From NCBI GenBank assembly GCA_020633195.1, contig JACKEC010000028.1, positions 1-64,000 on the forward strand: a DNA stretch of 64,000 nucleotides, read 5' to 3'. The translations under genes and the position numbers were made by a program. The notes under the pieces were generated by a model that was not told where the DNA came from, ran no database searches, and was given only the letters and a program-made list of their open reading frames with translations. This document shows, in pieces, positions 50,528 to 58,033 of the stretch; within the stretch, counting starts at the first letter, position 1, and the number at the start of each line of letters is the position of its first letter. This DNA comes from Sandaracinaceae bacterium. Its GTDB lineage: Bacteria; Myxococcota_A; Polyangia; Polyangiales; Sandaracinaceae.

Positions 50528-51247
50528 TCAGCTCGCGGTCGCGTGGAGCTGCTCGAGCCGGAGCCCGAGCCGCTCGAGCTCCTCGCCGGCGCGTTCGCTC
50601 AGCTCGCGGTCGAGCGCCTCGCCGCTCAGCGAGGGCTGCCGCTCCCTGGTCACGCGGGCGACGTTCTCGACGACGGTCGCGCCCGACCGGGCGATCTCGT
50701 CGGGCCCGCAGTCCAGGAACCGCTCGATCGCGCGCGACAGCAGCGGCTCGTCGCTGCCGACGCGAACCGCGCCGCGCAGGCTGAACCCACCGGCTTCGCC
50801 GGCGATCGGGATCGAGCGCAGATCGAGCGGCGCCATCTGCTCCAGGAACGGGAAGCGGAGCGCGCGCCCGCCCGGCAGCACGGTCCGATGGGCGACGGGG
50901 TTCCCGTCGGGGCCCGGGCGGGTCCGCCCCGAGAGGACGATCGCCTCGCCCGCGCGAGGCCGCACGACGAAGCGCGCGACGAGCCCGACCCCCAGCGAGA
51001 GGAGCGCGAGCTGCATCGTGATCATGGGCACGACGTCCCAGGGGGCGCGGGCGGCGCCGGAGAGATCGATCCCGAAGGCCACGAACACGAGCACGACGCC
51101 GATGGCGAGGAACGCGATGCTCGCCGGGTCGCGGCGATCCGCGCGGCGCGAGACCGGAGCGACCTCCCGCCCGCGGAGCTCTCGGACCTCGGCCTCGAGC
51201 GCCTCGATGCGCGCGCGATCGGCGACCTTGTCATCGCGGAACCCCAC
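50528..51247 (-). CDS. Flotillin/SPFH-like membrane protein
   Basis: The 239-residue protein has an N-terminal coiled-coil segment (RARIEALEAEVRELRG) and two transmembrane helices (~residues 45-95). A region like the start of an SPFH/flotillin domain follows (EAIVLSGR, HRTVLPGGRALRFPFLEQM, LDLRSIPIAG), then SRAIERFLD and helices ending in ERAGEELERLGLRLEQ. SPFH proteins form membrane microdomain scaffolds. The domain is short, so the assignment is moderate. The GTG at 51247 has TATCCT 6 bp upstream. Confidence 0.65.
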   Translation of the reverse strand: MGFRDDKVADRARIEALEAEVRELRGREVAPVSRRADRRDPASIAFLAIGVVLVFVAFGIDLSGAARAPWDVVPMITMQLALLSLGVGLVARFVVRPRAGEAIVLSGRTRPGPDGNPVAHRTVLPGGRALRFPFLEQMAPLDLRSIPIAGEAGGFSLRGAVRVGSDEPLLSRAIERFLDCGPDEIARSGATVVENVARVTRERQPSLSGEALDRELSERAGEELERLGLRLEQLHATAS

Positions 51248-51253
51248 GGCCGG

Positions 51254-51259
51254 AGGATA
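51254..51259 (-). promoter_or_regulatory. -10-like TATCCT before the flotillin-like gene
   Basis: Minus-strand TATCCT lies 6 bp upstream of the GTG at 51247. A second TATCCT on the plus strand at 51301-51306 faces the next gene. Confidence 0.45.
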
Positions 51260-51316
51260 CGCCCATCGGAGCCGCGCCGGCTTCGGTGACGGGTTGGGAC
51301 TATCCTCCGAGCGCCG

Positions 51317-51349
51317 ATGAGCTCCGACCTGACCACGAGCCCCCGATGA
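51317..51349 (+). CDS. Possible 10-codon leader peptide coupled to the next gene
   Basis: An ATG at 51317, 10 bp after TATCCT (51301-51306), opens a frame reading MSSDLTTSPR and stopping at 51347-51349. Its stop overlaps the ATG of the 156-residue gene (ATGA), which itself has no ribosome site. The leader could deliver ribosomes to the downstream start. It may also be chance. Confidence 0.3.
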   Translation: MSSDLTTSPR

Positions 51350-51816
51350 GCCCCTACCGCGACGGCGTGGTGCATCGGTCCGACGTGATCGAGATCCGCT
51401 GGGAGCGCGCGGATCCCGACGCCCCGCGCGTGCTCGTCATCGAGCACGATCCCGGCGAGGCGGGCCTCCCCGAGCAGCGCCGGCTGCCCGAGGGCTACGG
51501 CCTCGAGGCGCTCGGCGGCGTGTTCGGCTTCCTCAGCCTCGGGGCGCTGTTGGCCCACCGCCTCGGGCGCTCCGTCGCCCCCATCCGGACCCACGTGCGG
51601 CTCGACCCGGGGACGCTGATCGCGCGCCGCAGCGGAAACGAGACGTCCTGGAGCACCGCCAGTCTCCTCGGCTTCGGCGTCGGCGAGGACTCGCCCGAGT
51701 GGCGCACCGTGTTCCTCGACCGCGCCGAGGGCCGCGAGCTGCTGCTCGAGGGGCTGCCCCCCGAGGACGCCCGACGCGCCGTCGAGGCCCTCGACGAGGC
51801 CCTTCGCAGCTTCTGA
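51346..51816 (+). CDS. Hypothetical protein
   Basis: The 156-residue product starts MSPYRDGVVHRSDVIEIRWERAD. It has one hydrophobic stretch (LGGVFGFLSLGALLA) and ends with helices (GLPPEDARRAVEALDEAL). No family is recognised. The alternating strands of the N-terminal part and the segment VRLDPGTLIARRSGNE suggest a small PH-like beta domain, but this is a guess. An in-frame GTG at 51286 would add 20 residues; the ATG coupled to the short upstream frame is preferred. Confidence 0.65.
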   Translation: MSPYRDGVVHRSDVIEIRWERADPDAPRVLVIEHDPGEAGLPEQRRLPEGYGLEALGGVFGFLSLGALLAHRLGRSVAPIRTHVRLDPGTLIARRSGNETSWSTASLLGFGVGEDSPEWRTVFLDRAEGRELLLEGLPPEDARRAVEALDEALRSF

Positions 51817-51887
51817 AGCGCGCCTGGAGCCAAGGGAATCGAAGAGCAAGGGTCGATCTCGCGTCCCAGCGCCGTATCATGAACAGC

Positions 51888-51901
51888 GAGGAGCGCCTTT
51901 G
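51888..51901 (+). promoter_or_regulatory. Ribosome-binding site deciding a TTG start
   Basis: GAGGAG (51888-51893) lies five bases before TTG (51899-51901) and sets this rare start for the S1 protease. TATCAT at 51875-51880 could be the -10 element, giving a very short 5' leader. Confidence 0.55.
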
Positions 51902-53062
51902 ATCGACACCCGAAGCCTGCGCGCGGCCGCCTGCGTGATGTTCTTGCTCGCCGCGGGGCCCGCCCACGCGCAAGAGCTATCGCAGTCGGTCACCCGCCGC
52001 GCCGTCCGCGCGGCCGTCAAGATCACCGTCGAGGCGCCGGGCAGCCGACCCGACCGACCACGGACCTCGACCGGCTCGGGGAGCATCATCGATCCCCGCG
52101 GCTACATCCTGACGAACTTCCACGTCGTCGGGAACACGACCCCCGGCGCCGGCGCGCCCGGCAGCCTCTTCAGCGCCACCAACGAGGTCCGCATCGCGAT
52201 GGTCGACACCGCGCGCGAGGCCGCGACGGTGCGCTACATCGGTCGCGTGGTGCGCGCCGACGTGCGCCTCGATCTGGCGCTGATCCGGATCGTCTCGGAC
52301 GTGCACGGCAACCCGCTGCCCGCGAGCACGCGCTTCAGCGCGATCCAGCTCGCCGACACCACGCACCTGCGCCCGGGCACCCGCCTGTACGCGTTCGGGT
52401 TCCCGCTCGGCGTACACACGATCAACGTCACGAGCGGCGAGATGAGCGGCTTCCAGATGAACAGCCGTGATCAGGTCGCGTGGATCCGGACGGACGCCGA
52501 GTTCAACCCCGGCAACTCGGGCGGGATGCTGCTCGACCGTCAGGGCCGGCTCGTCGCGGTGCCCACCGCCGTGATGTCGGGGCGCGGCACGCTCGAGCCG
52601 ATCGAGCTCGCCCGCCCGGTGGAGCGGGTGCCCTCCGAGTGGCGGCGCGATCTGCGGCGCGGCCACCTCGAGGACACGGTGATCGAGGGCATCCCGGAGC
52701 TCGCCATGGGCGACACCGCGCACGAGGCGGTCGGGGACAGCAGCACCTTCGATCGCCCGGAGATGCACTACTTCCGCCTCCCGACGCAGCGCCCGCTGCG
52801 CATCGAGGTCAGCCCGGCGCTGACGATCGGCCTGCTCGCGGAGAACGGCTTCGTGGTCCGCGAGGGCCAGGGCGAGATCTCCATCCAGGCGTCGGACCCG
52901 CAGAACATGGTGCTCGGGATGATGATCCCGGCCCGCCAGGAGAGCGGCGGAGGCACCCTCGCGATCCGGATCCGCACCCGCGCGGGGCGCACCGGACCGC
53001 CCGGCTGGGACGACATGCCGCCGCCGCGCCCGTCCAACCCGACCGGGCCAGCGAATCCCTGA
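51899..53062 (+). CDS. Secreted trypsin-like (S1C/DegP-type) serine protease
   Basis: The 387-residue product has a signal peptide (GPAHAQ) and an S1 fold with the triad in order: His in TNFHVVG (about residue 74), Asp in RLDLALIRI (about 124) and Ser in NPGNSGG (about 206). No PDZ domain follows. Instead there is a ~120-residue beta-rich region (PEMHYFRLPTQRPLRIEV) and a Pro-rich end. It is probably a periplasmic or secreted protease or chaperone. The TTG start is supported by GAGGAG; no better ATG exists before the signal peptide. Confidence 0.88.
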   Translation: MIDTRSLRAAACVMFLLAAGPAHAQELSQSVTRRAVRAAVKITVEAPGSRPDRPRTSTGSGSIIDPRGYILTNFHVVGNTTPGAGAPGSLFSATNEVRIAMVDTAREAATVRYIGRVVRADVRLDLALIRIVSDVHGNPLPASTRFSAIQLADTTHLRPGTRLYAFGFPLGVHTINVTSGEMSGFQMNSRDQVAWIRTDAEFNPGNSGGMLLDRQGRLVAVPTAVMSGRGTLEPIELARPVERVPSEWRRDLRRGHLEDTVIEGIPELAMGDTAHEAVGDSSTFDRPEMHYFRLPTQRPLRIEVSPALTIGLLAENGFVVREGQGEISIQASDPQNMVLGMMIPARQESGGGTLAIRIRTRAGRTGPPGWDDMPPPRPSNPTGPANP

Positions 53063-53099
53063 CTTGCGCTCGGTACCCCGTCGACCTCAAGGTCCGCGG

Positions 53100-53987
53100 G
53101 TGAAGTTCCCCCACATCGCCTACGGCACCCCTCGGAAGCTCCCCAACGCGAAGGAGCTGCCGGGGCGCGTCGTCGTCCTCGACATCGCGTTCGCGGCCGA
53201 CTCGGGGAGCGCCACCTTCGACAAGGTCACCGGCCGCTTCATCGAGGGGCTCGGCGACCGGCTCGCGATGTGGATCGATCACCACGACCACGTCAAACAC
53301 GCCGAGTACGCGGGCGACCCGCGCTTCATCCTCGCGACCAAGGCGCAGCACGGCGCGTGCCCCGAGATGGTCACCCCCGAGCGCGTCGCCGCGGCCGGTC
53401 CGATCGACACGGTCTGCTGTCACCTCGACTTCGACGGGCTGTGCTCGGCGGCGAAGTGGATCCGCGGCGGCGAGGAGCCCTACCCGGGCGCCGACGCGGA
53501 CGCGCGCGCGATCGACACGCGGATGGGGACGCCGAGCAAGCGCGCCGCCGCGATCGATCGAGCGCTACGCGCGCGCCCCCGCGACGACGGGCTCAAGGGC
53601 ATCGTCATCCGGTTCCTCGCGACCGGCGCGACCGACACGAGCCTCTGGCAGCCCATCGCCGAGGCCTCCGGGGAGCTCGAGGCGATGGAGGAGGAGACGC
53701 GTCAGATCGCGACGCGCTACCGCATCCACAACGACGTCGCGGTCGTCGACGCGAGCGACCGGCGCGCGCCGTATGACAAGACGTATCTCTTGCTCCTCGG
53801 GCAGGAGCGAGCGCGGATCGCGGTGGTCTACGACAAGACCACGGTCACCGCGGCGGCCCGCTTCGACAGCGGCGTGAACCTCCTCGAGGCGTTCGGCCTC
53901 GAGGGCGGGATGCCGACGCGCGTCAGCGTGGCCCGCAAGCAGCTCGCGTTCGTGCTCGAGCGCCTCGGCGCCGATCCGAACGCCTGA
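53100..53987 (+). CDS. DHH-like phosphoesterase-related protein
   Basis: The 295-residue cytosolic protein has an early AFAADSGSATFD and the motif MWIDHHDHVKHAEY, like the DHH/DHHA1 phosphoesterase signature, then CCHLDFDGLCSAAKWI with a D-F-D-G-L-C-S-A pattern, a second metal-site-like motif. These suggest a Mn2+-dependent phosphoesterase, as in RecJ, NrnA or GdpP, but the overall match is distant and the substrate unknown. GTG at 53100 follows AAGG; TTG at 53064 would add 12 residues. Confidence 0.7.
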   Translation: MKFPHIAYGTPRKLPNAKELPGRVVVLDIAFAADSGSATFDKVTGRFIEGLGDRLAMWIDHHDHVKHAEYAGDPRFILATKAQHGACPEMVTPERVAAAGPIDTVCCHLDFDGLCSAAKWIRGGEEPYPGADADARAIDTRMGTPSKRAAAIDRALRARPRDDGLKGIVIRFLATGATDTSLWQPIAEASGELEAMEEETRQIATRYRIHNDVAVVDASDRRAPYDKTYLLLLGQERARIAVVYDKTTVTAAARFDSGVNLLEAFGLEGGMPTRVSVARKQLAFVLERLGADPNA

Positions 53988-54024
53988 TCAGACCCAATCG
54001 CGCGGCCGCGCGTTGTAGCTCTGC

Positions 54025-54660
54025 ATGCTTCGACGCGCCGCGAGCTCGCTCGCCCTGCTGCTCGTCTCCGTCAGCTCCGTCGCCCACGCGTCCGACGACG
54101 AGTGGGGCTCGAGCGACGACGAGGGGCTCCACCTCGAGATCTCCCACACCATCGGGATGGGAGCGATCATGACCGAGGATCCGCCCTACTTCGCCGGCAC
54201 CCTCGAGGTGGCCTTCATGGCCTACCTCCCCCGCGACGTGGCCTCGGACAGCGGCGACGAGCAGGTCGCGTGGGGTCTCTTGGTCGGCGACTCGGTGGGG
54301 GTGGCGCCCCGCGCGATGGTGATCGCCAACGGCTCGCAGTCCGCGGCGCCTTGGGCGGTCGCCGTGGGGGCCGGGCTCGTCTTCCACAACCGCATCATGG
54401 ACTCCGAGTTCCGCGTCCCGACGCTCCTCGGCCTCTTGATGCCCGAGATGGGCGCGATCTTCCGCGCCTCCACGGCGACCGCGTTCTACATCTCGTGGGA
54501 GGTCCCGTTCTGCATCCGGCTCGACCGCCACGCCGCCCTCGACGTGTCCTTCCGCGTCTACGCCATCGACGACTGGCTCGCGCCGCGCATCGAGTCGCCC
54601 GGCGTGGAGCCGTGGAACTACGTCACGACGGTGAACATGGGCCTGCGCCTCATCCAGTGA
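54025..54660 (+). CDS. Secreted hypothetical protein, possible small beta-barrel
   Basis: The 211-residue product has a signal peptide (SSVAHAS), an acidic start (DDEWGSSDDEGLHLE) and alternating hydrophobic strands through to a terminal NYVTTVNMGLRLIQ, suggesting a small outer-membrane barrel or lipocalin-like fold. No family recognised. It ends 25 bp before a strong hairpin shared with the convergent tRNA-Phe gene. Confidence 0.7.
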   Translation: MLRRAASSLALLLVSVSSVAHASDDEWGSSDDEGLHLEISHTIGMGAIMTEDPPYFAGTLEVAFMAYLPRDVASDSGDEQVAWGLLVGDSVGVAPRAMVIANGSQSAAPWAVAVGAGLVFHNRIMDSEFRVPTLLGLLMPEMGAIFRASTATAFYISWEVPFCIRLDRHAALDVSFRVYAIDDWLAPRIESPGVEPWNYVTTVNMGLRLIQ

Positions 54661-54685
54661 TCGAAGACTGGTGATCGAAACGCGG

Positions 54686-54714
54686 AACGCCCCCGGAGAG
54701 TGTCCGGAGGCGTT
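54686..54714. terminator. Bidirectional hairpin between hypothetical gene and tRNA-Phe
   Basis: AACGCC...GGCGTT with inner CCGGA/TCCGG arms form a long hairpin with a 5-base loop. It lies 3' of both the rightward gene ending at 54660 and the leftward tRNA-Phe. T-runs are weak, so termination strength is uncertain. Confidence 0.5.
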
Positions 54715-54721
54715 CTCGGAG

Positions 54722-54794
54722 TGCCCAGAGACAGAATCGAACTGTCGACACCGCGATTTTCAGTCGCGTGCTCTACCTACTGAGCTATCTGGGC
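54722..54794 (-). tRNA. tRNA-Phe (anticodon GAA)
   Basis: On the minus strand this 73-nt stretch folds as a tRNA: acceptor arms GCCCAGA/TCTGGGC, D-arm GCTC-AGTAGGTA-GAGC, anticodon stem CGCGA/TCGCG with the 7-base loop CTGAAAA (anticodon GAA), and T-arm GACAG-TTCGATT-CTGTC, with discriminator A. CCA is not encoded. A consensus promoter lies 20 bp upstream. Confidence 0.97.
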
Positions 54795-54814
54795 GTTGCT
54801 CGAGGCGAGGCGCA

Positions 54815-54842
54815 GTTGTAGCCGAGGCGCGGGAGCTGTCAA
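54815..54842 (-). promoter_or_regulatory. Sigma-70-type promoter of tRNA-Phe
   Basis: Minus strand: TTGACA (54837-54842), 16-bp spacer, TACAAC (54815-54820). The predicted start is near 54807, about 13 bp before the mature tRNA 5' end. It is the best consensus promoter in the window, as expected for a stable RNA. Confidence 0.8.
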
Positions 54843-54946
54843 CAGAGCAGCGCACCTCGCAGCACGGTCACCGCCCGGCCTCGCAGGATCACCCGCTCGC
54901 CGACGACGGAGACCTCCACGGTGCCCCCGCGCGGGCTGATCTGCGC
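54839..54946 (-). pseudogene. Possible remnant of a PhzF-family epimerase C-terminus
   Basis: In the same frame and directly after the VKOR-DsbA stop codon, ~35 codons read on to a TGA that overlaps the tRNA promoter. The last part, TVEVSVVGERVILRGRAVTV then LRGALLC, resembles the C-terminal strand pair of PhzF-like isomerases. No start or upstream part remains. It may be a truncated gene end or a chance match. Confidence 0.25.
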
Positions 54947-56092
54947 TCACGCCTTCTTGGCGCGGCGGGCCCGGAGCGGCACGAGGATGCTCAGCGCGAG
55001 CAACACGATGAGCGCCCCGGTGGGCCAGTAGCGGATCCGGCGGCCCTCCCCGCGCGCAGCGGCGTGGAGCGGCTCGACGAAGACGTCGGGGCCCCACGTC
55101 GGCGAGAAGCCGCGCTGCGTCCACTGGCCGATGTAGACGGTGGGCAGGCCGTGCATCCCGAACGCGTCCACGGCGTCGAGGTCCTGCTGGATCCGGGCCT
55201 CGGTGGCTGGGTCGTCGAGGCAGGCCTCGAACGCCTCGGCGTCGAGCCCGAGCGTGCGCGCGTGCGCGAGGTACGTGGCGCGATCGAGCTCACCGCCGAA
55301 GAGCAGGTCCGCCATGGCCTCGCCCTCGTCCTCGTTCACCGCGCAGAAGTACGCGGCCGAGGCGGGCCGCGCGTCGACGTGGAAGCGCAGCGGATAGACG
55401 ATCCGGACGAGGTGCACGTCCTCCCCGCTCTGCTCGATCGCCTCGCGCAGCACCGGGTGCATCGCGCGGCAGTAGGGGCACTCGAAGTCCGCGATCTCGA
55501 CGACGTTGACCTTGCCGTCCTCGTACAGCGCGGTGACCTCGCTCGGCACGGGCGGGTCCTGCATGGTCGTGCCGTAGATCAGCGGAGCGAACACCGCGAT
55601 CCAGAAGCCGGCCCACCAGAACGTGATGAACCCGGGGCCGAGCGTCGCCGCGTCGGCGGGGGTGCGGGCGAGCAGCCAGATCCCCATGGCGCCGGCCACG
55701 AGGGCGCTCGAGTCGATCACGGTGCACAGCCAGCACCAGGCGCCGAGCGCGGCCTGCACGTAGATCAGGTACGCGGCGGGGATCATCCCGATCACCGCGC
55801 ACACCGCCGCGATCCGGGCGAAGGCGCGCCCCTTCGGGAGGGTCAGCGCGAAGAGCGTGGTGAACGAGAGCGCGCCGATCGCTGGCAAGAGGAGGCCCAG
55901 CTCCCCGAAGTAGATCGCGGCCGCGGCGCGGACCTGGGCGCAGTCCCCCTCCTCGGAGCAGAACGTGCCGCCGCCGCCGTAGTACTCGATGGCGGTCATC
56001 ACGCAGAACCCCAGCGACAACAGCGCGCACGCGCGGATGACGATCAGGGCGGGGTGCGGTCGAGCGCCGGCCACCGCCGAGTGGTAGGTCAT
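54947..56092 (-). CDS. Vitamin K epoxide reductase (VKOR) fused to DsbA-like thioredoxin
   Basis: The 381-residue membrane protein has a VKOR domain (~residues 10-165). It has the loop cysteines in TFCSEEGDCAQ and the quinone-site CxxC in AWCWLCTVIDSS. A DsbA-like thioredoxin domain follows with active site FECPYCRAMHP (~residue 200) and cis-Pro GLPTVYIG, then a final transmembrane helix and basic tail. It forms disulfides in periplasmic proteins and passes electrons to quinone, replacing DsbA/DsbB. The start lies only 9 bp from the divergent cyclotransferase start. Confidence 0.92.
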   Translation of the reverse strand: MTYHSAVAGARPHPALIVIRACALLSLGFCVMTAIEYYGGGGTFCSEEGDCAQVRAAAAIYFGELGLLLPAIGALSFTTLFALTLPKGRAFARIAAVCAVIGMIPAAYLIYVQAALGAWCWLCTVIDSSALVAGAMGIWLLARTPADAATLGPGFITFWWAGFWIAVFAPLIYGTTMQDPPVPSEVTALYEDGKVNVVEIADFECPYCRAMHPVLREAIEQSGEDVHLVRIVYPLRFHVDARPASAAYFCAVNEDEGEAMADLLFGGELDRATYLAHARTLGLDAEAFEACLDDPATEARIQQDLDAVDAFGMHGLPTVYIGQWTQRGFSPTWGPDVFVEPLHAAARGEGRRIRYWPTGALIVLLALSILVPLRARRAKKA

Positions 56093-56101
56093 CCACGAGG
56101 C

Positions 56102-56956
56102 GTGCGCTACTTCGGATACGGCTCGAACCTCCACGCGGAGGACCTCGCCCGCTGGCTGCGCGCCCACGGCTTCGATCCCGGCGCGATCCGCGAGGTGGGC
56201 CCCGCGTGGCTGCCGGACCACGAGCCCGTCTATCACTACTTCAGCGCGGTCCGGGATGGCGGCGCGCTCAGCGTCCGAGAGCGCGTGGGGTGCGCGACGC
56301 CGGGCGCCCTGTTCGACGTCGACGACGCGGGCTGGCGTGCGCTGGATCGGAAAGAGGGCGCGAAGTACGAGCGGGTGCGGCGCTGGATCCTGTGCGGCGG
56401 CCGAGAGGTCGAGGCGCACACGTACGTCGTGCGCGAGGCCCACCGCGAGGAACGCCACGTGGCGCCGCGGCCGGAGTACGCGGAGCTCGTGCGGGCGGGG
56501 CTCGAGGCGCGCGGGCTCCCGACCGAGCAGGCCACCGACGCGACCCGTCGCCTCGGCGTCGACGCCTTCCCGCGCCGCCTGTTCGTCTACGGGACGCTGC
56601 TGCGGGGAGAGAGCCGCGGCTACCTCCTCGACCGCTACGCGTCGGGGCCGCGGACCACCGCGCACATACGGGGGCGCCTCGTCCACCTCGGCGCCTACCC
56701 CGGCCTCGTCTTCCACGAGGGCGGCGACGACGGAGAGGTCGAGGGCGAGCTCGTCGAGCTCGACGAGCCGGCCGACGCGTTCGAGGAGCTCGACGCGATC
56801 GAGGACTTCCGCGGCTACGGCCGACCCGACTCCCTCTATCGCCGCGAGCCGATCGAGGTCGGCCCCTCCGGTCACGCCTGGACCTACCGGTACCTCGGCC
56901 CCGACGCGCCCCGGATCGCCTCGGGTGACTGGCGCCGTCGGCCCGTTCGTCGGTGA
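56102..56956 (+). CDS. Tandem gamma-glutamylcyclotransferase-like protein
   Basis: The 284-residue protein contains two copies of the gamma-glutamylcyclotransferase (GGCT/AIG2) fold. Copy one starts at residue 3 (YFGYGSNL) and has a Glu candidate in RKEGAKYERV; copy two starts at about residue 160 (LFVYGTLLRGE) and continues EGELVELDEPADAFEELDAIEDF. Each could bind a gamma-glutamyl substrate and release 5-oxoproline. The GTG start is the only one before YGSN. It lies 12 bp before the MDR gene, but that gene has its own -10 element. Confidence 0.85.
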   Translation: MRYFGYGSNLHAEDLARWLRAHGFDPGAIREVGPAWLPDHEPVYHYFSAVRDGGALSVRERVGCATPGALFDVDDAGWRALDRKEGAKYERVRRWILCGGREVEAHTYVVREAHREERHVAPRPEYAELVRAGLEARGLPTEQATDATRRLGVDAFPRRLFVYGTLLRGESRGYLLDRYASGPRTTAHIRGRLVHLGAYPGLVFHEGGDDGEVEGELVELDEPADAFEELDAIEDFRGYGRPDSLYRREPIEVGPSGHAWTYRYLGPDAPRIASGDWRRRPVRR

Positions 56957-56962
56957 TAGGCT
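56957..56962 (+). promoter_or_regulatory. -10-like TAGGCT before the MDR gene
   Basis: TAGGCT directly follows the cyclotransferase stop and lies 6 bp before the GTG at 56969. Confidence 0.45.
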
Positions 56963-56968
56963 GCGGCC

Positions 56969-58027
56969 GTGCGCGCCGCCCGCATCCACGACTACGGCCC
57001 CCCGGACGTGCTGCGCGTCGACGAGGTCCCCGACCCGCAGCCGGGCCCGCGTGATCTGTTGGTCCGGGTGCACGCCGCGTCGGTCAACCCCGTCGACTAC
57101 AAGATCCGGAGCGGCGGTCAGCGCGCGCTGATCCACTACACGCTCCCCTGGATCCTCGGCCTCGACTTCAGCGGCGAGGTCGTCGCGGTGGGATCGCGGG
57201 TGACGCGCTTCGCGGTCGGGGACCACGTCTACGGCTCGCCCACGCACCGACGGCCGGGCACCTACGCCGAGCTGCTCTGCGTCGACGAGCGACAGGCGGC
57301 GCGCAAGCCCCGGAACATGAGCCACGCCGAGGCGGCCTCGATCCCGCTCGTCGGCATGACCGCGTGGGGCGCGCTCGTCGTGCAGGGCCGCCTGAAGGCG
57401 GGGCAGAAGGCCTTGATCCACGCGGGCTCCGGCGGCGTGGGGACGTTCGCGATCCAGCTCGCGAAGTCGCTCGGCGCGTACGTCGCGACCACGTGCAGCG
57501 CGCGCAACGTGGATCTGTGCCGCTCGGTCGGCGCCGACGAGGTCATCGACTACAACGAGCAGCGCTTCGACGAGGTCCTGAAGGACTACGACTACGTGCT
57601 CGACGCGCTCGGCGGCGAGACGCGCGAGCGGTCGTTCCGCGTGCTCCGGCGCGGCGGGCGCCTCGCGACGATGATCGGCGGCTTCCCCGACGCGACGAAG
57701 AAGCACGGGCCGTGGCTCGGCGCTCCGGTCGCCCTGTGGGGGCTCGTCTCCCTGTCGGTCCGGGGCGCGCTGCGCCACCGGGTCAGCGTCCACCACGTGC
57801 TCCGCGAGCCGGACGGCCAGCTCCTCGACCCGATCACGGCTCGCATCGAGCGAGGCGACATCCGCGCGGTGATCGATCGCGTGCTCCCGCTCGCCGAGAT
57901 CGCGGAGAGCCACCGCTACATCGAGACCGGCCGCGCCCGGGGCAAGATCGTCATCGATACGATCACCGAGGCGCCGCCCGCGCCGGCCGCCGACCCCGCG
58001 CCCCCGCCTCCCTCCGAAGAGGAGTGA
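56969..58027 (+). CDS. Zinc-free MDR oxidoreductase (quinone reductase-like)
   Basis: The 352-residue protein has the MDR N-terminal GroES-like domain (VHAASVNPVDYKIRSG, GLDFSGEVVAVG) and the NADPH-binding motif HAGSGGVGTFAIQLAKSLGA, with SARNVDL after the second strand. The catalytic-zinc cysteine and histidine of alcohol dehydrogenases are absent, as in quinone oxidoreductase/zeta-crystallin-type members. It reduces a quinone or enone with NADPH. The C-terminus adds a ~20-residue Pro/Ala/Glu tail. Confidence 0.92.
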   Translation: MRAARIHDYGPPDVLRVDEVPDPQPGPRDLLVRVHAASVNPVDYKIRSGGQRALIHYTLPWILGLDFSGEVVAVGSRVTRFAVGDHVYGSPTHRRPGTYAELLCVDERQAARKPRNMSHAEAASIPLVGMTAWGALVVQGRLKAGQKALIHAGSGGVGTFAIQLAKSLGAYVATTCSARNVDLCRSVGADEVIDYNEQRFDEVLKDYDYVLDALGGETRERSFRVLRRGGRLATMIGGFPDATKKHGPWLGAPVALWGLVSLSVRGALRHRVSVHHVLREPDGQLLDPITARIERGDIRAVIDRVLPLAEIAESHRYIETGRARGKIVIDTITEAPPAPAADPAPPPPSEEE

Positions 58028-58033
58028 GCTCGG

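Noticed and set aside
51879..51902. Seven-codon leader peptide before the S1 protease
   Set aside because: TATCAT at 51,875-51,880 is better read as a -10 element, so the ATG would lie upstream of the transcript start.
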